In this document: positions 7,317 through 15,726 of the stretch, piece after piece
Position numbering within the stretch: the stretch's first letter is position 1
How the letters are laid out: the number at the start of each line of letters is the position of its first letter
From: Treponema sp. UBA6367
GTDB lineage: Bacteria; Spirochaetota; Spirochaetia; Treponematales; Treponemataceae
Length of the DNA stretch: 64,000 nucleotides
Direction of reading: 5' to 3'
Assembly: GCA_002437725.1 (NCBI GenBank)
Contig: DJRF01000013.1
Span: forward strand, 77,548-141,547
Notes under the pieces: model-generated
The model's input: only the letters and a program-made list of their open reading frames with translations
The model's database searches: none
Told to the model about the DNA's origin: nothing
Program-made: the position numbers and the translations under genes

Positions 7317-9424
7317 ACTTGCAAACGCAGCAAAATCCTAAGGTAAAAAGAATTATCCAGTGGCGAGAATATTTAGAAACTCTTCCCGACGAGCGTTTTT
7401 TTGAAATTATTAGAATTTATCTGGGAGAAATTCATACACCGTTTAACAAGCAGAATCTAATTGAACGCCTAAGTTCAATTTTTAGAAAAGAGCAAAACAA
7501 AAATGTTATCCTAAGTTTTCTTTCCGACCTTGACATAAAGGTTATCAGCCTCATTTTATACATTGAAAATTTAGAGCAGGCTTCGCTAATTGATTTTTTT
7601 AAGTCCGAATATTCTCTTTCTGATATTTATTCTGAGCTTTTAAACTTAAACGAGCGCTTGATAATTTGGACTTATAAAAATCCGGAAACAAACAAGGTTG
7701 AACTAAAGATAAATCCTCTTTTAGAAGATGTTTTTATCCCATACTGCAAAGTGCAAAGTTTGCTTCCTATACCAACATATTCGGAACGAACTTACAATGC
7801 TTCTTTTGTTGTAAGCCCGCTTTTTATAGCTTCTTTTGCTTCATACATTTACGAAAATCCGGAGATGTGCAAAAATTCCTTTTCAATTAAAAAAAAGAAT
7901 TTAGAACAGTTAGAAACAATCTTCCCAGAAAAAAAAGAATGTCTTGAACATTTATTAAAAGCATTTTTTAATCTAAGCCTTATAAAGCAAAACGAAAAAG
8001 GCATTTTCATAGATGAAGATAATTTTTTATCATTTTCAAAACTTGAACACTTTAAGCAGTGCGCATTTCTTGCGGTTGCGGCAACAATTCGCCTAAGCAG
8101 AGAAAATCTTCGCCAGCAGGCGCAAATTCTTTTGAACGTTGCAACTTCTATTCCAAAAGAAGGATTTTCAAAAACTTCCATAATAAGAATGGCTTTTTTG
8201 CTAAACAAAAAAAAGAACGGCCAAGACTCTTTACCAACGGGAAGATTTTCCCGAATGATTCAGTCGTACTACAGCAAGCAGGAAAACATTGAATACAACT
8301 CTGATATTTTTGAAAACATTTTTGAATGTGCAAAGATTTTTGGAATATTTGAGGAAACTGGAAAATCTTCAAACAATGAAAAAATATTTTGCGCTTCCGA
8401 ATTATTTTTGCAAGAAAACGAATCTGTATCAGCTTCAAAAAAAGGCTTGCTAAATATAAACGCAGGAACGAACATTACAATTCTTCCTGGGTTAAAACTA
8501 AAAGAGTTAATGCCTTTAATTCTTTTTATGAACATAAAAAGCTGCAGCACCGTATCTGAATTTGAAATAACCAGAACTTCAATTAGCCGTGCTTTTGACA
8601 AAAACTATTCCTCCAAAAAAATTATAGAACTTCTTGAAGAGTTTAGTTCATATAAAATTCCGCAAATTCTAGCGATGAATATTGAAGAATGGCAAAACGC
8701 TTATTCTTCTGCAATGCTGTTCAGCGGGTTTGTGCTAAAAGTAAACGAAAAAAATGAGCTTCTTATTGAAAACAATCCTAAAATAAAAAAGCATATTTAC
8801 CTGAAACTTGCGCCTGGTGTTTTTCTTTTAGATTCGCAGCCGCAAGACAATGTTGTCACTCTTTTAAAATCCTTAGGCTTAGAATTTTTAGGAAATATAA
8901 AAACTGCCGCTCCTGTTCACCAAGTTGCAGAAATGCCTCTTTTAAAAATTGAAAAAAGCAGTTTTGATTTTTCCAGCCAGGAAGATGAAAAACCTCTTTT
9001 AAAAATGCAACAAGACGCAAATGCAAAAAAGAATTCTTTTATAAAAAAACTTTCTGAAATGAACCTTTCCGCTCAGCAAAAAGAATGTTTAGAACTCCGC
9101 ATAAAACGGAATATTATCTTAAACGAAGAACAGCTTAAGCCAGAAACAGTGCGGTTTGAAATTCTTGAAGCAGATGGCATAAACTATAGCGGAAAAATTC
9201 ACTTGATAGAAAACGCTATTGAAAAAGGCGACCTGATTGAAATAGTCTTGCAATCAGAAAAAAATCCAAAAGAAAGCAGAACTTTTTTAGGCAAGCCTCT
9301 TGCCCTATCAAAACAAACAAGCGACACAATTTTAAAACTACAAATTGAACAAACAGAGGAAATAAAGTTCTTTTCTGTAAGCAAGGCTTCGCATATAAAA
9401 ATTATTAGGACTTCAGTATTTTAA
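7310..9424 (+). CDS. Helicase-associated partner protein of XPB
   Basis: 704-aa protein co-encoded with the XPB helicase. The ATG at 7310 is chosen because GGAG lies 5 nt upstream, overlapping the helicase stop by 7 nt; an in-frame ATG at 7289 lacks a site. The N-terminal ~120 residues (WREYLETLPDERFFEIIRIY; IIFRKEQNKN-type helices) and repeated winged-helix-like segments resemble the N-terminal region found in bacterial XPB operons and fused to some XPB proteins, with a beta-rich C-terminus (~600-704). No nuclease motif is visible. It is probably a regulatory or DNA-targeting subunit; this rests on position rather than recognised domains. Confidence 0.7.
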   Translation: MLNLQTQQNPKVKRIIQWREYLETLPDERFFEIIRIYLGEIHTPFNKQNLIERLSSIFRKEQNKNVILSFLSDLDIKVISLILYIENLEQASLIDFFKSEYSLSDIYSELLNLNERLIIWTYKNPETNKVELKINPLLEDVFIPYCKVQSLLPIPTYSERTYNASFVVSPLFIASFASYIYENPEMCKNSFSIKKKNLEQLETIFPEKKECLEHLLKAFFNLSLIKQNEKGIFIDEDNFLSFSKLEHFKQCAFLAVAATIRLSRENLRQQAQILLNVATSIPKEGFSKTSIIRMAFLLNKKKNGQDSLPTGRFSRMIQSYYSKQENIEYNSDIFENIFECAKIFGIFEETGKSSNNEKIFCASELFLQENESVSASKKGLLNINAGTNITILPGLKLKELMPLILFMNIKSCSTVSEFEITRTSISRAFDKNYSSKKIIELLEEFSSYKIPQILAMNIEEWQNAYSSAMLFSGFVLKVNEKNELLIENNPKIKKHIYLKLAPGVFLLDSQPQDNVVTLLKSLGLEFLGNIKTAAPVHQVAEMPLLKIEKSSFDFSSQEDEKPLLKMQQDANAKKNSFIKKLSEMNLSAQQKECLELRIKRNIILNEEQLKPETVRFEILEADGINYSGKIHLIENAIEKGDLIEIVLQSEKNPKESRTFLGKPLALSKQTSDTILKLQIEQTEEIKFFSVSKASHIKIIRTSVF

Positions 9425-9463
9425 CTGCCTTGCAAAGGATTTATTTTGAAAGACAGTTAAAAT
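9418..9463. terminator. Bidirectional terminator between convergent genes
   Basis: A perfect 10-bp inverted repeat, ATTTTAACTG and CAGTTAAAAT, with a 26-nt loop, lies between the convergent XPB-partner gene and the PTS gene. The A/T ends provide U-runs in either direction. Confidence 0.65.
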
Positions 9464-9477
9464 CTATTTTACTGCAC

Positions 9478-10596
9478 TTATTGCGGCAATAGAAGATCGC
9501 CTTCTTTTATCCAGCCAAGCTTTCTTTCTAAAAGCCCAAAGAGCCATGTTATTACACCAGGAAGAATAAAGCAGACTAGAACCAAGCCCAGCCAGTCTAA
9601 AAAATTTGGATTATGCGCTAAACTTTCTTGCGAGATTTCTGCGGCCTGATGCAAAGAGCCACCAGCTCTGTGAACGGCCCAATCTACAGCCTGCTGACTA
9701 GGACTAAACCAGCCTGTTATTATGCCAATCGGTCCGACCAATCCACAAGTTCCCATTCCACTGGAAACAGCCGCTCCGTTCATCTGCAATTTAAATATGC
9801 AAGTAGAAATTGGTCCTGTTATTGCACTTGCAAGCGTAGGGGCAATCCAAATCTTTGGATTTTTTACTATATTCGGCATTTGCAGCATCGATGTGCCTAG
9901 CCCTTGGCTTATTAAGCCTCCCCATCGATTTTCCTTAAAACTCATAATGGCAAAGCCGACCATCTGCGCGCAGCAACCGGCAACTGCCGCTCCGCCTGCA
10001 AGACCTGTAAGGCCAAAAGCCGCGCAAATTGCCGCAGAACTAATCGGAAGCGTAAGTGCAATACCAACAATGACGCTTACTAGAATTCCCATTACAAACG
10101 GATGAAATTCAGTTGCAAGCATAATCAGCTTGCCGACCCAGGTTGCTGTTATTCCAATGTATTTTGCAAAAAGGACGCTTAGCAAAACTCCGCCACAAAT
10201 AGTAACTAGAGGAGTAACTAAAATATCGACCTTTGTTTTTTTGGAAACCAACATTCCCAGTTCTGCGGCTGCAATTGCAATTATAAGAACCGCTAAAGGA
10301 CCGCCTGCCCCGCCAAGAATATTTGCCGCAGCCCCTACAGTAACAAGGCTGAAAAGAACCAGTGCATGAACAGACATCGCATATCCAATTCCAATAGCCA
10401 TAGCGGCGCCTACAACGTTTGGATTGCTGCAAAACGTTCCAGCATCTACAAAAAATTGAAAAACAGGATTTGAACCGAGCCTTAGAAGTTGTTGCCCTAA
10501 AGTTTTTACAATTGTTCCAACCAGCAAGGACGCAAAAAGTCCTTGCGCCATTCCACTCATTGCGTCAATAAAATAACGCTTGACATAGCGATTCAT
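9478..10596 (-). CDS. PTS system EIIC-type sugar permease
   Basis: 372-aa integral membrane protein of the PTS EIIC_2 type, predicted to carry a sugar or sugar derivative across the cytoplasmic membrane. It begins MNRYVKRYFIDAMSGMAQGL, typical of this family, and has about ten glycine-rich hydrophobic segments (AMSVHALVLFSLVTVGAAAN, LAGGAAVAGCCAQMVGFAIM, GMGTCGLVGPIGIITGW). No EIIA or EIIB genes are adjacent, so it either uses subunits encoded elsewhere or works as a non-phosphorylating transporter. AGAGG lies 7 nt before the ATG. Upstream, 10597-10858 holds its leader and the divergent promoter of the next gene and nothing else recognisable. Confidence 0.85.
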   Translation of the reverse strand: MNRYVKRYFIDAMSGMAQGLFASLLVGTIVKTLGQQLLRLGSNPVFQFFVDAGTFCSNPNVVGAAMAIGIGYAMSVHALVLFSLVTVGAAANILGGAGGPLAVLIIAIAAAELGMLVSKKTKVDILVTPLVTICGGVLLSVLFAKYIGITATWVGKLIMLATEFHPFVMGILVSVIVGIALTLPISSAAICAAFGLTGLAGGAAVAGCCAQMVGFAIMSFKENRWGGLISQGLGTSMLQMPNIVKNPKIWIAPTLASAITGPISTCIFKLQMNGAAVSSGMGTCGLVGPIGIITGWFSPSQQAVDWAVHRAGGSLHQAAEISQESLAHNPNFLDWLGLVLVCFILPGVITWLFGLLERKLGWIKEGDLLLPQ

Positions 10597-10823
10597 AAAA
10601 AACCTCTAAAAATGTTTTCTGTAAATTACCTGTCGATGTTATTTTTATTGCACCTTAGTGTCAGTAAAAAGCTTGTTCCGTGGAATCTCGCCGTTGTTCA
10701 TCTCTAACGTAAAATCATTTTAAACTTATTATATTTTTGAAAATTAAACAACCTGCGGCTTTAATGATTTTTAGCCCTGTTTTTCACAATTCTTTTACTC
10801 TTTTTAAACTCTTTTCATACCAC

Positions 10824-10852
10824 TTGAAAATTATCTAATAAAAAATTATTAT
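10824..10852 (+). promoter_or_regulatory. Promoter of the 10859 operon, leaderless
   Basis: TTGAAA (10824-10829), a 17-nt spacer and TATTAT (10847-10852), with the ATG at 10859 only 6 nt downstream. No ribosome-binding site is possible, so a leaderless transcript is likely. Confidence 0.6.
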
Positions 10853-10858
10853 TCCTAT

Positions 10859-11392
10859 ATGGCATTATCTAACAAAGTAAGAACTTTAATAGAAGAATTT
10901 GTAGATTCTGATACAGTAAACGCTGTAGAAAGTTTCTCTTCATCAGAAAATAATGACAAAGATACTGTAAATAAAATCGCTAGTATGTTCGGTTTTTCTG
11001 GAGACTTTTGCAGTGAGCAAGAAAAAAATGAGCATAAACTTGTCAGCAGTTTTATTAAGAATCTTCAGCTTTTAATTCAAAAAACTTGGGTTGAACAGTC
11101 TGATATTACTTTAAAAGAACAGCTTTTATTTCAGCTTGAAAAACTTTCAAAATCGCAAGATTCTCTTGCAAACTCTTACTCTGATTTTTTGGAAATAATT
11201 TCAAATGCCGTTTACCTTATGTTCGGACAGCAAACAAAATCTGAAGATTTTTGCGAGTATTCATTAAGAATTGATCCTGAATTCGGAATATTTTGGTGGT
11301 ACATAACAAGCCTTCCAAAAGCTTCTCATTGGTCCTTGCAAAAAAATCTTAATGCCATCCTGCTAGGAATGTACTTTCTTGCAAACTACTAA
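10859..11392 (+). CDS. Conserved-looking hypothetical protein upstream of proA
   Basis: 177-aa soluble protein that I do not recognise. It is predominantly helical, without signal peptide, membrane segment or metal-binding pattern. The C-terminal third is aromatic-rich (FGIFWWYITSLPKASHWSLQ). It starts from a leaderless promoter and ends 9 nt before proA, so the two are probably co-transcribed; a link to proline synthesis is possible but not shown by the sequence. Confidence 0.6.
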   Translation: MALSNKVRTLIEEFVDSDTVNAVESFSSSENNDKDTVNKIASMFGFSGDFCSEQEKNEHKLVSSFIKNLQLLIQKTWVEQSDITLKEQLLFQLEKLSKSQDSLANSYSDFLEIISNAVYLMFGQQTKSEDFCEYSLRIDPEFGIFWWYITSLPKASHWSLQKNLNAILLGMYFLANY

Positions 11393-11401
11393 TCAGTCGC
11401 T

Positions 11402-12664
11402 ATGGATATAAATTCAATTACGGATGAACTAAAAAAAGGAAGCGAGAAACTAGCTCTGCAGAACGCTTGCCAAAAAAATCTTGCCCTGCAAACCGTCGCC
11501 GAAGCTATTAATAAAAATAGAGAGAAAATTCTATCCGCAAATAAAATAGACATTGAAAATGCTAAAAGCGAAGGCATAAAAGAATCTTTAATAGACAGGC
11601 TTTCTCTTGATGAAAAGAGAATCGATTCAATTCTTGAAAGCATGAAAATTGTTATTTCGCAAACGGACCCTATCGGCGAAGAAATCGCTGGCTGGAAAAC
11701 TCCTAACGGGCTTACCATTAGGCAGGTTAGAGTTCCACTGGGAGTTGTTGCGATAATATACGAAAGCCGTCCAAATGTAACAGTGGATGCATTTTGCCTT
11801 GCTTATAAAAGCGGAAATTCAATCCTTTTGCGAGGCTCTTCGAACGCATATAACTCAAACAAAGCAATTGTTGAAATTATAAAAGTTGCGTTAAAAGAAT
11901 GTGAGTGCGGCGTAGAGCAGGCAATAGAGCTTGTAAAGACAGAAAAACACAACCACGAAGACGTAAGTCAAATTTTGAATGCGGTTGGAAAAATCGACGT
12001 AGTTCTTCCGCGCGGAGGAAAAAATCTTATAAAAACAGTTGTTTCAAACGCGCGAATACCTGTAATCGAAACTGGCAGCGGAGTTTGCCACCTTTTTGTA
12101 GACGAAAGCGCAAATCTTGAAATGGCAGCAAAAATCGCAGAAAATGCAAAAATCCAAAGGCCAAGCGTGTGCAATGCAATCGAATGTATTTTAGTTCATA
12201 AAAACATTGCCCAAAAGTTTTTACCCCTTTTGCAAAAACAGTTTGCCCAAAGAGTTACGTTCCATGCAGATGAGCTTTGCTATTCGATTTTAGAAAAAAA
12301 CGAATGTAAAAGTTTGGTTCATGCAACGGAAAACGACTTTGGATTTGAATTCTTAGATTACGAATGTACCTTAAAAATTGTAGAAGACGTAAGCCAAGCG
12401 ATTGAATACATAAATACTCACAATACCAAGCACAGCGAGTCGATTATAACTGAAGACCGCCGAAATGCCGCTTTATTTCAAGCAAAAATCGATGCCGCCT
12501 GCGTTTATGTGAACAGTTCCACAAGGTTCACCGACGGCGGAGAATTCGGTTTTGGAGCAGAACTAGGAATAAGCACGCAGAAACTCCACGCCCGCGGACC
12601 TATGGGAATAAAAGCGCTTACTACCACGAAATATTTAATCGATGGAGACGGCCAAATCCGCTAG
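11402..12664 (+). CDS. proA: Glutamate-5-semialdehyde dehydrogenase
   Basis: 420-aa NADPH-dependent gamma-glutamyl phosphate reductase, second step of proline synthesis from glutamate, cytoplasmic. Family signatures are clear: RQVRVPLGVVAIIYESRPNV near residue 105, LLRGSSNAYNSN, LPRGGKNLIKTVV, the catalytic-Cys region IQRPSVCNAIECILVHK (~265) and the C-terminal FTDGGEFGFGAELGISTQKL followed by HARGPMG. Length is normal for ProA. The partner glutamate 5-kinase (proB) is not in the window. No Shine-Dalgarno site is seen, so translation may be coupled to the upstream gene. The last 30 nt overlap the 3' end of the convergent GH18 gene. Confidence 0.96.
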   Translation: MDINSITDELKKGSEKLALQNACQKNLALQTVAEAINKNREKILSANKIDIENAKSEGIKESLIDRLSLDEKRIDSILESMKIVISQTDPIGEEIAGWKTPNGLTIRQVRVPLGVVAIIYESRPNVTVDAFCLAYKSGNSILLRGSSNAYNSNKAIVEIIKVALKECECGVEQAIELVKTEKHNHEDVSQILNAVGKIDVVLPRGGKNLIKTVVSNARIPVIETGSGVCHLFVDESANLEMAAKIAENAKIQRPSVCNAIECILVHKNIAQKFLPLLQKQFAQRVTFHADELCYSILEKNECKSLVHATENDFGFEFLDYECTLKIVEDVSQAIEYINTHNTKHSESIITEDRRNAALFQAKIDAACVYVNSSTRFTDGGEFGFGAELGISTQKLHARGPMGIKALTTTKYLIDGDGQIR

Positions 12665-13720
12665 ATTTTGTTCAATATCAATTTCTGGTTTCTTTGGCAA
12701 AACCTTAATCCATTTCCACACAGATGGGTCTTCCTGCCCTATTCTCCAAAATGCAATTTTTTCCACATTTTTTGATTTGTACAAGCGCATTTTTGCAACT
12801 GTGGAATAAGAATCTTCAAACCAAGCGTCAATATGCACTTTCATGTCAATATTTACGTAGGGAACGTCTTCTACATACTCAACCTTGCCAGCCTTATATT
12901 CACGAATAATTCTGTTTATTCCAGAAAAATACCATCCCTGCGCAGGCTTTTCATTTGCCCAAGTCCGACCATAAAAAGGCAAGCCCATAACAAGCTTTTC
13001 TTTTGGAATTACAGAAGTTGCGTAGTCGGCAATTTTTTCGCACCATTCCACGCTTGCAACAGGACCGCTCTTGCTTGTAGACCAATGCTCATCGTATGCC
13101 ATAACCATAACTTTATCCGCGATTTTTGAAATTTCTTCGTACGGAAAAACATCATCAGAAATTGTTCGCAATCGGGCGGGCACGCAAACAGAAAACATTT
13201 TTTCATTTTCTTTGCATTTTTCAGAAAGGGTATTCAAAAACGAAAGAAAATTTTCTCTATCCTCTGCTGGGATAAGTTCAAAGTCAACTTGAACGCCGTC
13301 AAACGGCTCAGAAGCAATCATAACATCCTGAATAAAATTATCTACAAGTCCGAACGTTGGATTAAGCAAGAAATGAGTAAGCGCTCTGCTGTCACAAACT
13401 AAAACAAGGTGAACCCTGCTGGAAAATGAATTCAACTTGGCACATTCTGGAACATCCGCTAGCTCCCCAAAAGAATTTACTTCCGCGGCGAAATAGCCTA
13501 TGTCCGTCAAAGGAAAGTCGTTGTCGAGCTCGTGTTCACGCCCCTTCATAACCCATCCCCAAACTTCGCTAAATTCTACGCTTTCTCCTTCGATTTTCTT
13601 TTGTTTATACGAAAGTTTAAAGGGTTGTGATTCTGCAGAATATTCACTGTCAACCTTTCCTCCTGCAAAAACTGACTCTAGAAAAACGCTTATAAATAGA
13701 AATAAAACAATCTTTTTCAT
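12635..13720 (-). CDS. Glycoside hydrolase family 18 protein, exported
   Basis: 361-aa secreted or periplasmic protein with an N-terminal signal peptide (MKKIVLFLFISVFLESVFAG). The TIM-barrel carries a GH18 catalytic strand, FDGVQVDFELIP, in which the last Glu is the acid/base and the Asp two before it assists catalysis; one upstream position of the motif is Gln rather than Asp or Asn. Other family features are VMVMAYDEHW and LVMGLPFYGRTW. Such enzymes cut beta-1,4-GlcNAc polymers, or peptidoglycan in the spore-germination (YaaH-like) branch, which this resembles. It starts 1 nt after the ABC gene's stop (TAAAATG), so it is translationally coupled. Confidence 0.88.
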   Translation of the reverse strand: MKKIVLFLFISVFLESVFAGGKVDSEYSAESQPFKLSYKQKKIEGESVEFSEVWGWVMKGREHELDNDFPLTDIGYFAAEVNSFGELADVPECAKLNSFSSRVHLVLVCDSRALTHFLLNPTFGLVDNFIQDVMIASEPFDGVQVDFELIPAEDRENFLSFLNTLSEKCKENEKMFSVCVPARLRTISDDVFPYEEISKIADKVMVMAYDEHWSTSKSGPVASVEWCEKIADYATSVIPKEKLVMGLPFYGRTWANEKPAQGWYFSGINRIIREYKAGKVEYVEDVPYVNIDMKVHIDAWFEDSYSTVAKMRLYKSKNVEKIAFWRIGQEDPSVWKWIKVLPKKPEIDIEQNLADLAVSID

Positions 13721-13721
13721 T

Positions 13722-15347
13722 TTAGCAAACCTTTATTCTGTACATTGGCTCTTCGTTCGGAACAAGCTGCAAAATATGTTTTTCACAAGGAAGAACTTCG
13801 CTCATTTCATGCGTTACATGAAGAAGCGTGGTTGTTCCGCTTTCGGCAATAATTTCAAGCAAGTCTAGGATTTTATTTCTAAAAGAATCGTCAAGACCGT
13901 GGCAAGGCTCATCAAGAATCATTATTTGAGGGCACTTTACAGCAGCCCGCAAAATTAAAATTGCCCTTTGCTCGCCGTAACTAAGATTGCCAAACATTTC
14001 TGAACCGCGTCCAGAAAATCCTCCAAGAGCAAGCCATTTTTCCGCAGCGGCAATTTCAACGTCGGTAGGCATTTCATATAACCCAATTGAATCGTGAAAT
14101 CCGCTGATTATAACGTTTCGCAAGGAAGTTCCGCCAACCATCCGGTATTCCACATGAAGCCTGTAAGACACTATTCCAAGTTTATGCTTTATGTCCCAAA
14201 TGGTTTCTCCAGAACCGCGCCTGGCTCCAAAAAGCTTTATATCGTTGCTAAAAACTTGCATGTTGTCGCCAGTTATTAGCTCCAAAAAAGTTGTTTTTCC
14301 AGAGCCGTTTGGGCCTTGTATAAGCCAATGTTCGTTGCGGCAAAGCTTCCAATTAAAATCCCTTAAAACCTGATGGTCGCCCCAGCCAACATTCACGTTT
14401 TTCATATCGATAAGCACGTCGCCTTCTTTTTGATTAATTTCAACGCCCATAACAGCGTCAACTTCGTTGCTAAGTTTTTTTACACTTTCTGCAAAGGCTT
14501 TTTTTTCAGCCTCCCGATTTTCAAGATTTTTTTGATTACGCTCAGAAATAATTTTTTCAAAATCAGGACGGCTTCCGCAAAAAGAAACTTTTTTATCTGA
14601 AAATTCAATTACATTTGTAATTACTTGCGGAATTTCGGTATAGCGTTCCATGCTTAAAATTATTCTAGGAAAAGCAGATTCAAGTTTTTCCTCAAGCAAC
14701 TGTTTTTTGGCAATCGTATTAAAAAAATCTAAAAGAATTGCGCGGCTTTCTACATCAAGCCCCGCAAATGGGTCGCTTAAAATTAGAAGCTTCTTTTTTG
14801 AAAGCAAGGCCCTTGCCAAAAGAGTTCGCCGGATTTCGCCAGTGGACATATATTTTAGCCCGCGATCAAGGATTTTTTCTACGCCGCAAAGTTTTATCTC
14901 CGGCAAAGTTTCAATCCGTTTTACAATTTCAGGAAAAACAGAGCCTTTTTTTATTGAACCTACAAGAGCTTCCCCTATAAAAATTCTTCCAGTTCGACCT
15001 ACATCAACTCCGCCTTCAACATACTCACTTTCATCTAGCTCGCGTTCTTCCTGAATAAGAGCCGCCGCTCGCTCCAAAGAAACAACTTCCACGCTATTTG
15101 CAAACGCATTTGCATAAATAGAATTTTCTGATTTGGCATCAGCATTTAATGAGCAAGGAGCTGGATTAACAGATAATTGCCCCGCAAGAGCCTTTATAAA
15201 ATCTGCCTTGCCGCCGCCATTTGGTCCAACAACAAGCCAAGCCTGCTTCGCTTCCATTTGCCAAGAAATATTTGAAAGCACAATGCCTTTTTTATTTTCA
15301 ATATTACAGTTTTTAATCTTTATGAAAAAATTTGTATTCTGTTTCAT
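13722..15347 (-). CDS. Double-domain ABC ATPase (ModF-like)
   Basis: 541-aa cytoplasmic ATPase with two ABC domains in tandem and no membrane segments. Domain 1 has Walker A VGPNGGGKADF, in which the usual Lys-Thr/Ser pair reads Lys-Ala, a signature STGEIRRTLLARALL and Walker B LLILSDPFAGLD. Domain 2 has GPNGSGKTTFLELI, signature LSYGEQRAILILRAA and Walker B IMILDEPCHGLDD. The layout matches ModF/PhrA-type soluble twin ABC proteins. The ATG at 15345-15347 is preferred over an in-frame TTG at 15365. It forms a two-gene operon with the GH18 gene. The role is unknown; a regulatory rather than transport function is suggested by the lack of a permease. Confidence 0.85.
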   Translation of the reverse strand: MKQNTNFFIKIKNCNIENKKGIVLSNISWQMEAKQAWLVVGPNGGGKADFIKALAGQLSVNPAPCSLNADAKSENSIYANAFANSVEVVSLERAAALIQEERELDESEYVEGGVDVGRTGRIFIGEALVGSIKKGSVFPEIVKRIETLPEIKLCGVEKILDRGLKYMSTGEIRRTLLARALLSKKKLLILSDPFAGLDVESRAILLDFFNTIAKKQLLEEKLESAFPRIILSMERYTEIPQVITNVIEFSDKKVSFCGSRPDFEKIISERNQKNLENREAEKKAFAESVKKLSNEVDAVMGVEINQKEGDVLIDMKNVNVGWGDHQVLRDFNWKLCRNEHWLIQGPNGSGKTTFLELITGDNMQVFSNDIKLFGARRGSGETIWDIKHKLGIVSYRLHVEYRMVGGTSLRNVIISGFHDSIGLYEMPTDVEIAAAEKWLALGGFSGRGSEMFGNLSYGEQRAILILRAAVKCPQIMILDEPCHGLDDSFRNKILDLLEIIAESGTTTLLHVTHEMSEVLPCEKHILQLVPNEEPMYRIKVC

Positions 15348-15409
15348 AACTTTAATATAACACAAACAAAAAAAAGTTTCAGATTTTTTATAACACGGCT
15401 GCAGGTCTA

Positions 15410-15439
15410 TTGACTAAAGTTCAATAAAAGTGTATAAAA
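15410..15439 (+). promoter_or_regulatory. Promoter of tRNA-Glu
   Basis: TTGACT (15410-15415), an 18-nt spacer and TATAAA (15434-15439), 11 nt before the mature tRNA 5' end at 15451. This is the clearest canonical promoter in the window. Confidence 0.8.
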
Positions 15440-15450
15440 CTATATATATG

Positions 15451-15521
15451 TCTCCCTCGTCTAGTGGTTAGGACATCGGGTTTTCATCCCGACAACATGG
15501 GTTCAATTCCCGTGGGAGATG
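15451..15521 (+). tRNA. tRNA-Glu (anticodon TTC)
   Basis: A complete cloverleaf is visible. The acceptor GTCTCCC pairs with GGGAGAT (first pair G-U). The D arm contains TAGTGGTTAGGAC. The anticodon stem TCGGG/CCCGA has loop TTTTCAT, which places TTC at the anticodon, and the T arm is ATGGG-TTCAATT-CCCGT. The CCA end is not encoded. Promoter and terminator flank it closely, so it is a single-gene unit. It lies at the boundary of the accessory island that follows. Confidence 0.95.
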
Positions 15522-15522
15522 T

Positions 15523-15555
15523 AAAAGGACTATCTTAGGGTAGTCCTTTTTTTAT
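15523..15555 (+). terminator. Rho-independent terminator of tRNA-Glu
   Basis: AAAAGGACTATC and GGTAGTCCTTTT form a ~12-bp stem with a TTAG loop, followed by T-rich sequence, starting 2 nt after the tRNA. Confidence 0.92.
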
Positions 15556-15613
15556 TTAGAACCGATAAAATTTCATTTTTATAATACAACCTTCACCATG
15601 CCAGTCTAAATAA

Positions 15614-15682
15614 TCAGCAACCACCAGTGATTTCATCAAGAAGTTCATCATTTACTTGAAGAAGTTCAATTGATTCAATCAT
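15614..15682 (-). CDS. Truncated double-glycine leader peptide ORF
   Basis: 22-codon ORF whose product ends ELLQVNDELLDEITGGC then TGA. The spacing of Glu, Leu, Leu and Ile before Gly-Gly is the classic leader recognised by C39 peptidase/ABC exporters. Only one residue follows the Gly-Gly, so no mature peptide is encoded in this frame. A one-base shift at the GGTTGC position would continue as DYLDWHGEGCIIKMKFYRF to a stop at 15556-15558. It may therefore be a frameshifted precursor of ~41 aa. It lies 44 nt beyond the hsdR stop on the same strand, 4 kb from a C39 exporter gene. The ribosome-binding site is weak. It could still be chance, but the leader pattern is specific. Confidence 0.45.
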   Translation of the reverse strand: MIESIELLQVNDELLDEITGGC

Positions 15683-15726
15683 AATTTATTCTTTTTAAAC
15701 AAATCGCAATTCCAACTTTCTAGCAA

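Noticed and set aside
9478..10596. Amino-acid or ion transporter instead of PTS permease
   Set aside because: The N-terminal MNRYVKRYFIDAMSGMAQGL and the glycine-rich helices match the PTS EIIC_2 group better than other transporters.
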